64,000 nt of DNA, taken from Pyronema omphalodes (taxonomy: Eukaryota > Ascomycota > Pezizomycetes > Pezizales > Pyronemataceae). Below are positions 33,332-43,578 of the stretch, piece after piece. Position 1 is the stretch's first letter; each line of letters starts with the position of its first letter. The notes beneath the pieces are model-generated. The model ran no database searches and had not been told where the DNA came from. It saw only the letters and a list, made by a program, of their open reading frames with translations. A program made the position numbers and the translations under genes. Location: NCBI GenBank assembly GCA_024516155.1, contig JAJJXM010000025.1:558001-622000 (forward strand), read 5' to 3'.

Positions 33332-34138
33332 TTTTTGTGGTTGGAGTTGAAGATTTTGGCCTCGCGGTGAAACTGGCGCGGTTGGTTGCCTGGGGAGACG
33401 TGTTAGCGACGCGTGAAGAAACGGGCGTTTGGCGTAAATGTGTTTTTTTGTCATTAACAGGAAAATGCATGGATTACAGTAATAAAATTATTAGTAAGCT
33501 GAGTGTAGATACATTATTAATATAAAATCAAAATATCGACGCGACTATTCAATTCTGAAGTAAGGGGTGTCTTTACATGTCGAGCGAAGCTCTAAGTTAC
33601 CCAAATGCAATTGAAATGCCAAGCGGAAACATGTAAAAAGCAGTGTATGATAAACAAATCAGCACGTAAAAAGAGTCATATTCCTCGAGACATAAGTGAA
33701 TCTGCCAATTACTCACGCAGCAATAATGGAATTTTCGGTCGGCTGTTCACGGCGTTGTGATGACTGTCAGTCAGCAACTGGCCTGACCTAACCAAGTTGA
33801 CGTCTTCTACAGCAGCTGAGCGCAGCGCCAGAGCTGCTCACGGCAACTTCCCACAGCATCAACCACAGCAACCAGTCATCCCCAACTTGACTCATTACAA
33901 CGACTCATCCGAGGAGTTAACTTATTTATACCGACACAGAAAATACTTATAATTCCAACCTCTCCGCTTTCAATCCCACTCGGATTATCCATAACCCTCA
34001 TCAAGCTACTGTGACGTCGTTGTAGAGCACTCGTAGCTCTCCGCCGGCACCCCCGCGCGACCTTTATATCGCCACTCCATCTATACACAACCCATCACCC
34101 TATACAAACCTATTCCCCAGCTTTGTATAGCATCAGAA
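33332..34138. promoter_or_regulatory. Divergent promoter between RAD5 and the GTPBP1-like gene
   Basis: 807 bp between two divergent start codons. An ACGCGT (MCB-like) site is at 33409-33414, 78 bp before RAD5. Two TGACGTC (CRE/ATF-type) sites are at 33798-33804 and 34012-34018, closer to the GTPase gene. Sites are seen directly; their use is inferred. Confidence 0.45.
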
Positions 34139-36401
34139 ATGTCGAAATTTGCCGATAAAGCAATTGCCCACGAGCGGCGGAGAGCCGGCGAAACGGCCCT
34201 TAGCGACTTCGCCGACTATGTCGAGCAGCAGCAACGAAAGCGCGGCAACCCTACCTCGGGAGCCCCTGCCTCTCGTCCTACCACCGCTGCTGGAGAGCCA
34301 ACAGAAGACCATGACGAGCTGGATATTCTGGAATCTCTTGGCCTGGCTGATGAAACTGATAATGTTAAAATGAAGGAGCTGTTACTAAATCATACGGAGG
34401 AGAATAAGAAGAAGTTGAAAGAAATTTTGGATAGGAGAATGGATGAAGGAAGAGGTGAATGTTTATTCGATGTGGGAATTGAAAATAATGGAGAAGCTAT
34501 GGGGTTGTCGAAAGAGGAATATACAAAGGCCCTGCAATGGGTTAGGGAAATTGCGAAGGAGTTGAAAGCCGGCGTGACGATACTGCTAACCAAGGGGACA
34601 GGGGAGGATACAGATGCTGAGGAGGGAGGAAAGGATGGGGAGCTTCAGGCGAAATTGCTTTTGAGGAGGACGCCAGATAGCATGGAGGATTTATTGGAGA
34701 TTCGTGTTGCTGTAGTTGGAAATGGTGGGTGACCCTTTGCTTCATACGATATCACATGATACCATCGTATCATATAAAAGAGGGTATAAGAAGCTGACTG
34801 GTTAATACAGTTGACGCTGGAAAGTCCACCTTACTAGGAGTTCTCACCAAGGGAACCCTAGACGACGGCCGTGGAAAATCCCGCGTAAACCTTTTCCGCC
34901 ACAAACACGAGATTGAATCTGGTCGTACCTCTTCTGTCGGCATGGAAATCCTCGGATACGACTCTCAATCACAAATTGTTTCCTCTTCTGACCCAGGAAG
35001 AAAGCTAAAATGGGAAGAAATTGGCCACCGATCCGCCAAAGTTATTGCCTTTACCGACTTAGCCGGACATGAAAAATACCTACGGACCACCGTCTTTGGT
35101 CTTTTGGGAACCTCTCCCGACTACGTAATGTTGATGGTCGCAGCTAATAATGGTCTCATTGGTATGTCGAAAGAACATCTCGGTATTGCAACGGCTTTAA
35201 ACGTTCCCGTTCTGGTTGTGGTCACGAAAATCGATATTTGTCCACCAAACATCTTGCAACAAACTATCACCCAACTTACGAAAATCCTAAAATCCCCCGG
35301 AGCTAGGAAAATACCCGTTTTTATCAACTCGAAATCGGATGTAATAACAACCGCTGCACAATTCGTTTCTGAACGTATCTGTCCTATCTTCCAAGTTTCA
35401 AACGTTACAGGAGCTGGCTTGGATTACGTTCGCACTTTTCTTAACATCTTACCGTTCCATGGAAAGTTTGATACGGAATCTCCGTTTGAGTTCTGTGTCA
35501 ATGATTGCTTCTCTGTTCCGTTTGTTGGAACGGTTGTTTCGGGAGTTGTAAAATCAGGAGTTATTCATCAGGGAGATAATATCCTCATCGGTCCTGATTC
35601 TCTGGGTAACTTTATCCCGACAGCAATCCGATCAATAGAAAGAAAGAGGTTACCAGTACCAGTTTGTTCGGCTGGTCAGTCTGCAAGTTTTGCACTAAAG
35701 AGGGTACGGAGAAAAGATGTTAGAAAGGGTATGGTAGTTTTACCGAAAATCGAGGGTGCGCCGCCTCCAAAGGCGTATTGGAGATTTACTGCTGAAGGTA
35801 TGTGGCACACAGAGATGAGAGAGGAAAAATGGATGCTAATGATGCGACAGTACTCATCTTATCCCATGCAACAACTATCAAAACTAAATACCAAGCTATG
35901 CTCCATGTTGGCCCGGTTTCTCAAACTTGTCGCATAGTCGCCATAGATCGCGACTTGATGCGAACTGGTGACCGAGCTAGTGTTGTGTTTGAATTCTGTC
36001 AAAGACCGTATGTTATCCTAAATCTCCCTTCCCCTCTTGTCTCCCCCCTGCCCCTCTAGAAGCTTCTCATTCTTGTCAAAGCCTGATGAGGCTCACTGAG
36101 ACCTAACCTACGTTGATACATAAACAAATATATACTAATACAACCTAGGGAATTCCTCTGTAAGGGCGATAAACTTATTTTCCGAGAAGGACGAACAAAG
36201 GGACTTGGTATAGTAATGGCTACAGATTATGATAGGGCAAAGTACCCAAATCTGGATAGTGACAAGAAGGATATCGACAAGTCAGAGACTACTGAGAAGG
36301 TGGATGCGAAGGCTGGTAAGGTTGTTGAAGCAAAAGCTGCTGCTAAAGGAAGACCAAGAGGAGAGAGTAAACCTGAGAAGCCGGTAGTGAAGGCTTCTTA
36401 G
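34139..36401 (+). CDS. GTP-binding protein of the GTPBP1/GTPBP2 family
   Basis: Translational-type GTPase related to EF-1A; in animals GTPBP1/2 act in ribosome rescue and mRNA surveillance. Exons 34139-34724, 34811-35797, 35851-36007 and 36149-36401, all GT-AG, give 660 aa. A ~190-residue N-terminal region is acidic and helical. G1 is GNVDAGKST (about 195-203), spanning the first splice. The switch region has [21 protein letters not shown]3 is DLAGHEKY and G4 is TKID. Domains II and III follow ([60 protein letters not shown]). The C-terminus is a Lys/Ala/Glu-rich tail. Spacing of G motifs and the [13 protein letters not shown] block distinguish it from EF-1A and eRF3. Confidence 0.88.
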
Positions 36402-37241
36402 ATGAAAGATTGGGTGGATGAATGTTTGCGATGTTAGCATGTGGTTGGATACTGTATTGCTAATAACCACCTTATCTCTTTTCATTCTGTTTAATTTAAT
36501 GGTAGATTTTGTAGTTCAAGTAGTTGTTTAATTTTTAGCTTTTTTGGCGTAGCTATCAGCTAGTCTGCATTACATTTTATTCTTTGGTTCATCATGTACT
36601 TATCGATATGTATTTTCAAACTTGTATATCATCCCGGAGATTAATTATTCATAATCAGTTTCCTCAAGAATGAAGCTTCAGTTATTTCCTCGTTTCAAGA
36701 TTCCAAGAGAAGTTATACTCAGCCGACTGCCGCCAATCGTTAATTCTCCGTAGACCATACATACCCCACCACACTACGCAAGAATAGTTACGCTATTCTA
36801 TCTATAGTAAGGATACCATACCCCAGCTCGGAACCTGCCGAGCCCGAGGAGCCAATAATTGGCGTCATAGAAGCACCTGGCACCTGCATCCGATGCATGC
36901 AACGCTCACTCATTCGCGCTCACCTTTTGTCGCATACCTGAACACGAAGGACACGGTATGAAAGCGAAACCGATAAAGTAACGACGACAACACGCGTTTT
37001 TATGGAGTTAAAATACCGATATCACAGCAAACTAGTTTTATAAAATACTCTATATACACCAGCTTGAACGGGCGAACCGGCGAACGACTCTCTCCACATA
37101 GCATAGACCTACTCTGTGTACCTTGCAGTTCTCGGCGTTAACGAATCCCATCCCGCCTCATATCTACATACCACAACCACAACTCAACTCGATCCAACTC
37201 TACATCCCGCGTCCTCCAGTCTCCAAAACGCATATCCCACA
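36402..37241. other. Intergenic region upstream of the Pof7-type F-box gene
   Basis: About 840 bp. A CTCGGAACCTGCCGAGCCCGAG element near 36829-36850 can form a small hairpin and resembles the dispersed repeat. An ACGCGT occurs near 36991. No gene is seen. Confidence 0.45.
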
Positions 37242-38897
37242 ATGGCCGACGAATCCGAACTCTCCGCATTCCGCCGTCAATGGCAAGCCGAAGTCAGTGC
37301 CCGAAAATCAGGCACCTCAACCAAGACCTCCGGGGACTCGAAACACGCTCGTCCTGGCACCTCCCAACGCCGTCCTTCTGCTACTGCTGCCCCGACTAGT
37401 CCTACTGCACGCCGGGCTTCCGTAACTGCTGCTCGTCGGCCTTCTGTTACGGCGCCGGTGGTTGCGGGACCTTCTTCCGTCTCCTCCGCCGCCGCCTCCG
37501 CCGCTGCTCCCGGCTCCGGCTTTGCAGGTCCCTCTGCAAGTAACATCCCGATGCCAGCCCCAGTTACCACAGGCTTCCCCTCACCTACTCCCCTCAAAAC
37601 CGGCTCTAAAAAGACCCCCCAGTCAGCACTGGAACACTATGAAGCCGCCGTGGAACGTGAGGCATCCGGGGATCTTGGGGAGAGTTTGAAGTTGTACAGA
37701 CAGGCTTTTAAGCTAGACGATCGGGTTGATAAAGCTTATAAAGAGAAGTATTTTCCGGCGGTTAAGAAGACTGTTGATAGTGCCATTGCGGCTGTGAAAT
37801 CTGGTGAGAAAGAGAAAGGTGCGGGCACTAGGAAGGAAAAGGAGGAGGGTATGCCGAGTATGAGTGAGATGGTTAAGAGCTTTGCGAGCTTGGGAATTGA
37901 GGTGGAGAGGAAACCGGTGGTTGGGGGACGGAAAACGGAAGCGACAGAAGAGGAGGAACAGGAAGAGGAGGAGGGGGAGAAGAAGTTTTGTTTATTGGCG
38001 GAGGTACCCGGGGAGTTATTGTTGCAGATTTTGAGGCATTTGGCATTGATGGATGTGGCGGCGTATGTGCGCTTGGGACAGGTTTGTAAACATCTTTGTT
38101 ATGTTGTATCTTCTGAAGAGTCGATTTGGGCGGAGGTCACGAGAAGGACATTTAAGAAGCAAGTTTGGGATTGGAAAGTCGAGGTCGATGGAACAGAGCT
38201 ACCGGAGCCTGAACCCTTCCCTGAAAAGCTCTCTGAAGATTTGGAGGAGGGCGAGGAGTTTGACGGTGAGCTTACCGAAGGGGAGTCGGCGAGGATTATC
38301 CCAGTGGATAATGAGGAGCTCGAAAAGTACAACGGCTCTTGGAAGGAGATGTTTCATCTAAGACCTAGACTACGGTTTAATGGTGTTTACATCTCTACTT
38401 GCAACTACCACCGCGCGGGTGGTCATATGGGTAGCGCTCTAACTTGGGGCACACCGGTTCATACGGTCACCTACTACCGCTACCTCCGCTTTTATCCCGA
38501 TGGCACATTGTTATCTCTTTTGACTACTCATGGACCTGCCGAAGTGGTTTACCTCTTCAGCAAACCCTCACTCTTACCCGCTGCCTTGAAAGGGCATCCA
38601 ACAACCAGCGCAATCGCACAATGGGCACCATACGTCTGCCGGGGGAGATGGCGGTTAGATCACGAGGGACGGGTGGATATTGAGACTGAAGTACGCAACC
38701 TGAAGAGATATCTATTCAGGATGCAGTTTCGGGTTAGGAATGTGAAGGGTAGAGGAGCTGTGAAACTCAATTGGGAGGGATTTTGGAGCTGGAATAAGTT
38801 GACGGATGATTTGGCGGCGTTTGAGGGAAGGAATGATAAGCCGTTTTTCTTCAGTAGGGTGGTGGCAGCCGAGAAGGAAATGGGGGTGGAGTTGTGA
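37242..38897 (+). CDS. F-box protein of the Hrt3/Pof7 (FBXO9) family
   Basis: Single exon, 551 aa, starting MADESELSAFRRQWQAEVSA. Residues ~15-120 are Ser/Ala/Pro/Thr-rich and disordered. A TPR/MIT-like helical pair follows (ALEHYEAAVEREASGDLGES; KLYRQAFKLDDRVDKAYKEK). The F-box is at about 251-300 (VPGELLLQILRHLALMDVAA; RLGQVCKHLCYVVSSEESIW). The C-terminal domain (KEMFHLRPRLRFNGVYISTC; YHRAGGHMGSALTWGTPVHT; VTYYRYLRFYPDGTLLSLLT) is the signature of the FBXO9/Hrt3/Pof7 group of SCF receptors. An in-frame upstream start at 37116 exists, but the ATG at 37242 begins the conserved part. Confidence 0.88.
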   Translation: MADESELSAFRRQWQAEVSARKSGTSTKTSGDSKHARPGTSQRRPSATAAPTSPTARRASVTAARRPSVTAPVVAGPSSVSSAAASAAAPGSGFAGPSASNIPMPAPVTTGFPSPTPLKTGSKKTPQSALEHYEAAVEREASGDLGESLKLYRQAFKLDDRVDKAYKEKYFPAVKKTVDSAIAAVKSGEKEKGAGTRKEKEEGMPSMSEMVKSFASLGIEVERKPVVGGRKTEATEEEEQEEEEGEKKFCLLAEVPGELLLQILRHLALMDVAAYVRLGQVCKHLCYVVSSEESIWAEVTRRTFKKQVWDWKVEVDGTELPEPEPFPEKLSEDLEEGEEFDGELTEGESARIIPVDNEELEKYNGSWKEMFHLRPRLRFNGVYISTCNYHRAGGHMGSALTWGTPVHTVTYYRYLRFYPDGTLLSLLTTHGPAEVVYLFSKPSLLPAALKGHPTTSAIAQWAPYVCRGRWRLDHEGRVDIETEVRNLKRYLFRMQFRVRNVKGRGAVKLNWEGFWSWNKLTDDLAAFEGRNDKPFFFSRVVAAEKEMGVEL

Positions 38898-39257
38898 GGC
38901 GTTTATATTGGAGATTGTGATGGGTTTGGAGTTTAGAATTGATATGGGATTAGGGGCGGAGTGTGGTTTGATGATATCACGAGGGTTACGTATTAGGGTC
39001 GGTATTTATATCAAGACGGTCATGAATTGGGTTCGGTATTTACATTTTACATTACATAGACTGTAATTATGAATTATGATATAGATGAACACATGACATT
39101 AATTATCTCCAAATAATGCAACATCCACAAGCTCGGTAAAGCTGGCCCAAGCTCCGGCAAGCTCCACCAACGTCTCGCCAAGCCCTACCCATATCCGGTT
39201 AGTATCTGTACCTCTACATTTCGTCATAGTACCTCTCCCATCTCCGCGTCACCAACA
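38898..39257. other. Intergenic region between Pof7-type gene and IBA57
   Basis: 360 bp in tandem arrangement. It holds a copy of the dispersed 10-bp-unit repeat at 39127-39186 and the IBA57 promoter. No gene is seen. Confidence 0.5.
39127..39186. repeat. 10-bp-unit tandem repeat upstream of IBA57
   Basis: Units AAGCTCGGTA, AAGCTGGCCC, AAGCTCCGGC and AAGCTCCACC in tandem; the reverse complement matches GAGCTTGCCG-type units of the family seen at 4412 and 5055. Confidence 0.55.
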
Positions 39258-40298
39258 ATGTCCACCTCACGATTCCTGCGACTCAGCGTCGCCAATCCTC
39301 TCCGCCAAACCTCCAACTATCTCCCCCATCTCCGAAGCAGCCAATTCCGCCGCTCATACTCCACCCCAACCGCCTCAAATGTCGCCTCCCTCCCCCACCG
39401 TCACCTCCTCCGTCTCTCCGGCCCCGACACCCAAAAATTCCTCCACTCCCTAACCACCGCCAATATCCAAACCTTCTCAGGATCCATTCTGCACACCGCA
39501 TTCCTTTCCCCCCAGGGCAGGGTATTATTCGATACCTTCATCTACCCCCGGGGCAACGATGAATACCTCCTAGAAACCGATCGTCCTGTTGAATTACTTC
39601 AACACTTGAAACGGTATAAGATGCGGAGTAAATTTACCATGGAGGCTGTGAAAGATATATCTGTGCGTGTCTCGTGGGATTCTACTGCTTCGGAGTCTGC
39701 GTTTGCAGACCCCCGTGTCCCGGGCTTTGGTGTAAGAGAAATTATCGACGCTCCGGCAATGGAGGATCAAAACGCACTTAGAGATTATAAAATCCGGAGA
39801 ATTCTTTATGGACTCCCCGAAGGTGCGGAGGAAATCATACCAGGCTCGGCATTACCGATGGAAAGTAACTTTGATTTATCGACTGGAGGAATCGATTTCC
39901 GGAAGGGGTGCTATGTGGGACAGGAATTGACGATTAGGACGAAACATACGGGGGTTGTTAGGAAGAGAATTGTGCCTGTGCAGGTTTATAAAGAGGGGGA
40001 GGAAGTACCTGGGGAGTTGACGTTTGCGGATAGGGATTTTGGGGCTGTTGAGGTGGGGTGTAATATTAAGAAAGTCGATGGGAAGGGAAGAGCTGTCGGG
40101 AGATGGTTAACCGGGGTGGGAAATTTGGGATTGGCTTTGGTTAGATTGGAGGGTATGACGGATGTTAAGTTGCCGAATGATGAACAGGCGGCTTTGCCGG
40201 GTTGGCAGGGCGAGGAGTTTGCGCTTCAGGATACGGATATTAGGGTTAAGGCGTTTGTTACGGAGAGAATGAGGAATTATATTGATGGTGGACATTAG
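39258..40298 (+). CDS. IBA57: Iron-sulfur cluster assembly factor IBA57, mitochondrial
   Basis: Single exon, 346 aa. It is a folate-binding GcvT-like protein that helps Isa1/Isa2 build [4Fe-4S] clusters for aconitase and lipoate synthase. The N-terminus (STSRFLRLSVANPLRQTSNY to FRRSYSTPTAS) is a typical presequence. The GcvT-like domain carries LRLSGPDTQKFLHSLTTANI, AFLSPQGRVLFDTFIYPR and the diagnostic KGCYVGQELTIRTKHTGVVR motif at about 216-235. The C-terminal domain ends with GLALVRLEGMTDVK. Length agrees with fungal Iba57. Confidence 0.93.
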   Translation: MSTSRFLRLSVANPLRQTSNYLPHLRSSQFRRSYSTPTASNVASLPHRHLLRLSGPDTQKFLHSLTTANIQTFSGSILHTAFLSPQGRVLFDTFIYPRGNDEYLLETDRPVELLQHLKRYKMRSKFTMEAVKDISVRVSWDSTASESAFADPRVPGFGVREIIDAPAMEDQNALRDYKIRRILYGLPEGAEEIIPGSALPMESNFDLSTGGIDFRKGCYVGQELTIRTKHTGVVRKRIVPVQVYKEGEEVPGELTFADRDFGAVEVGCNIKKVDGKGRAVGRWLTGVGNLGLALVRLEGMTDVKLPNDEQAALPGWQGEEFALQDTDIRVKAFVTERMRNYIDGGH

Positions 40299-40358
40299 GA
40301 GGGATTAGGCGATTGTTAATAGGTGGGATGATATATCTATGAGAAGCTTAGTGGGGGT

Positions 40359-40375
40359 GGGGGGGGGGGGGGGGG
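40359..40375. repeat. 17-bp poly-G tract between IBA57 and AP-1 sigma
   Basis: 17 consecutive G in the 248-bp convergent spacer. Tract length may be uncertain because of sequencing error. Confidence 0.7.
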
Positions 40376-40546
40376 TGGAAAGAAAATATTGATGATAGAA
40401 TTATCTCACACCATAGTGCATTATATTATTACATTAAACCCAGAAAACAGTAAAAAAAAACACCACAACTCTCCCACGTAACCCACCGCATTATCCCCCA
40501 CAAACCTCCCCACTCCCTGCCTCTGGTTCCTTCAAAAAAACCCCCC

Positions 40547-41756
40547 TCAAATATACCCCGTCTCCCTCAAATGTCTTTCCAGCTCCTCATCATTCTCATC
40601 CAAAACCTTCTGATCCATCCTCTTAACAACCCTCACAACCCTCTCCTTTTCCGTCTCCTGTAACTCCCCCACCATCAATAGTTCATCTAATATCGCATAT
40701 GCACTCTCTAGGCCAAATATTATATCTAGCTCGCAAACTTCCCCGAAATATTGGTCTAGGCACTCGATATAGCGATGCAGAATCTCTAGGGTTAGGAGCG
40801 GGTTGTCGAGAGGCGTGGTGGAAACTATGATGTGTAGCGAGGCGTAGCGTCGGTGGATTAGGGTGCTGTCTGGGTGAGGTTAGTGGGTGCTTGGAGGGGG
40901 AAATGGGGGGGAAATGGGGGGGAAAATGGGGGGAAAATGGGGGGAAAATGGGGGGAAAATGGGGGGAAATGGCGGGGAAATAGGGATGATGATGATTCGA
41001 GGATGGAAGAGGAACATACCTTTATAATCGATGAAGCTACAAGATCCTTTTTTGCTGGTTAGGACAAGAGAGGTTACGTCCCGGATGAGCTTTTCTTTTT
41101 GGGGCTGGGTATAGGCGTTGAACCATTTTGCGAGGCGCTGGGGGGTTGGTGGGGTTGGTTAGCTTTTTGAGGGGTGTGGGGTTGGGTCAAAAGGAAGGTT
41201 AGAAGAGATTTGGTAAGGAATAAAGATTATGGAGTGGGGAAGAAAGAGATGTGGTAAGGAATAATCATTGTGGAATGGGGAAGAAAGAAATTAGGATGGA
41301 TGGTGAAGGCTTGTGGAATATTATGGTGATTTGGAATAAAAAAAATAGAAAAGAGAGTCATTATGCAAAAGAGTAATCAAGAATTTATCATAAAGAAAGA
41401 AATGAAGACAAAAATAAAGAAAAAATAAAGAAAAAATTAATCAAGAACCATGCAGGATCGTGATTATAAAAGACCATAATCATAAAGGCCATCATCATAT
41501 TCATAAACCAATCTTCTTCAAGAATCATAATGCATCACCTTGATAATGGGTTTTTTTTTCTTCTTCTTTTTCGAAAGAAAACACAAAAACAAAAATAAAG
41601 CTAAAGAGAAAAGGGAGATAAGATGAACTTACAACTTTTCCCTGTCTGGATACAAGCAGTAAATATCTATATTGGTGATCGGTTAATTAGCGTAGTCCAT
41701 AGCTTCATAAATTTCTATATAATAAGCGCGGGGAGATGTACATACTCAATTGCCAT
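40547..41756 (-). CDS. APS1: AP-1 clathrin adaptor complex sigma subunit
   Basis: Small chain of the AP-1 adaptor that sorts cargo between trans-Golgi and endosomes. Exons on the minus strand: 41756-41746 (11 nt), 41666-41633 (34 nt), 41137-41020 and 40869-40547; all introns are GT-AG; 161 aa. The first two microexons give MAIEYLLLVSRQGKV, and the third starts RLAKWFNAYTQPQKEKLIRD. The last carries IHRRYASLHIIVS, LTLEILHRYIECLDQYFGEV and CELDIIFGLESAYAILDELL, with GELQET. This matches AP-1 sigma (LTLEI-HRYVE, CELDIIF, ILDELL-GE-QE) better than AP-2 or AP-3 sigma. The C-terminus is a charged extension of ~15 residues. The intron between exons 3 and 4 contains a G-rich minisatellite. Confidence 0.9.
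40897..40982. repeat. GGGGGGAAAAT minisatellite in an AP-1 sigma intron
   Basis: About eight units of (G)5-7(A)3-4T on the plus strand, inside the intron 41019-40870. Each unit has a run of five or more G, so the strand could form G-quadruplexes; the transcript carries the C-rich strand. Confidence 0.75.
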
Positions 41757-43506
41757 CTTGCTTCCTTAGCTAGGTTCACTTAGTCCGCTAATGGGTCTGC
41801 TAGATTTGCTTCAATTGGTCCGCTGCGATTAGTCCAGCACTATTGTATAAGTCTTATCAGTCCGTCCAGTTACTCTCATTCTGTGACCATTAATTGCATT
41901 AACCCAATCACTTACAGACTATTTTTCTTTATTTTTATACACCTTTGAAAACCGGTGGGTTACCCAGGAGTTAGTTGGTTGATTGGTAGTGATTCGGACA
42001 ATTAAAGGAGTGTCGTAAGGTATGGCCAATAGGATTGGGTCTGCAACGCGTAATCCGTGAGGTTGTGAATCTGCTGATCGCGCGTGGCTTGGCAGGATTC
42101 CTCATGAAGGGATCTGCAGGAGTACTGCCGAATATGTACTTGGAATTTGGAGGTTCCCACCATACAGACCCGGTGAAGGCATGCTGCATATGATGGCTTG
42201 GCGGATGTAGGCGCTGGAGAGGGGGATAGGGCTAGGGTATGTGCTGTGATATGTAAACTGTGCAGAGATATGGGAAGAAACCTGTAGTGCTTGGTTTGCC
42301 TGGGGTTCTGGTAGCTTCGTTATTGTATATCTGGAATATTTCTAGTTATCGGTGGAATAATTCTTGGGAGTGGCATAGATACTTACTCCACCAACACCGC
42401 ACCGTAGCAGATGCCTTGTAGGTTACGGCTGTGTGCTGTACTTACCCGATGGCAAAGAATATTAAAATTCTATAAGAAACCTGTGATTATCAATAAGCCA
42501 AAGAATACGACTTCCAATAGTCTATTCTTGATCGCTGTGTAGTCAACTTCTATTCCAGGCCCCGTACTATAAGATTACAATATGTATGAGAATACATGGC
42601 GGTATGCAAATATGATTTCTGGGAGTGCACCCATTGTTACAGCCCGTGTAATACATTCTTCGATATAACTGGAGTGTAGAATGTTCTTTACCAGCTGTTC
42701 GATGCCACCTAGATTACTGTGTTATCTTGGTTACATAGGCTATACAGCCATCATATTATGAAGACACAACTGCTCATGACTACTACAAAAGAAATATCGT
42801 ATGAAAATAAAGTCAAGTTTGAACGAAGAATGTGGTTTTGAACTCCCACTGTTCTCTAGCTCCGCTGATGATAGAGGACAGATAATATTGGTGTCTCATT
42901 CGATATTGTCGACTAGATATTATATCTATATAAACGTATAGATATGTGAATAAAATCTTAGAGAGCCAGTTGAGAACGTAAGATGGATCCTTTAATCTGC
43001 CTACATAAGATTAGCAGCTTCTGATTCATAGATGATAGTTCGTCTAGAAACTTCGGAAGTCACTCGTTTTATCGCTCATCACTAATCTCTCGTAATTTTC
43101 TGTGGGTTTTGCCAGTTGGGGTCTGGTAATCAAAATATTCCTTGCCAGAGTGTCATGCAGAGAGTAATCTAATCAGAAAATGTGAGGCAGAGGAACTATT
43201 CATGGCAGAATTTATAACTTCTTTATCAACGCTGGGTGGTTTTCGTTGAACGCGGGTAATTTTGGATGAACACCGTTGCTCTGAGGAAAAACTATTCGGG
43301 GTGGTGAGTTTCATAGCATTTTGGAAACGTGGCAATCTCAATAGCCTACAGGATTCAATATACTACGTTTGTAGTTGAACGGATCCCTGTCGATTTTAAT
43401 TATTACCCAGTGGCCCCGTTCAAGGAGCTGGAGTAATTAGGTATCTCACATGAGCAAGAAAGTTCTACATTTATAAAAAATAAAAAAACATTTAGCATTA
43501 TCCGTC
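41757..43506. other. Gene-poor AT-rich region
   Basis: About 1.75 kb from the AP-1 sigma start to the second initiator tRNA. ORFs at 41971-42189 and 43153-43341 show no recognisable content. An ACGCGT occurs near 42047. Nothing else is seen. Confidence 0.45.
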
Positions 43507-43578
43507 AGCAACATGGCGCAGCGGAAGCGCGCCGGGCTCATAACCCGGAGGTCCCTCGATCGAAACGAGGTGTTGCTA
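43507..43578 (+). tRNA. Initiator tRNA-Met (CAT), copy 2
   Basis: 72-nt cloverleaf identical to the minus-strand copy at 23769-23840: A1:U72, CCGGG/CCCGG anticodon stem, CTCATAA loop and ATCGAAA T loop. It is followed by six T at 43582-43587, a Pol III terminator. The 5' and 3' flanks of the two copies are not alike, so the identity is limited to the gene. Confidence 0.95.
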
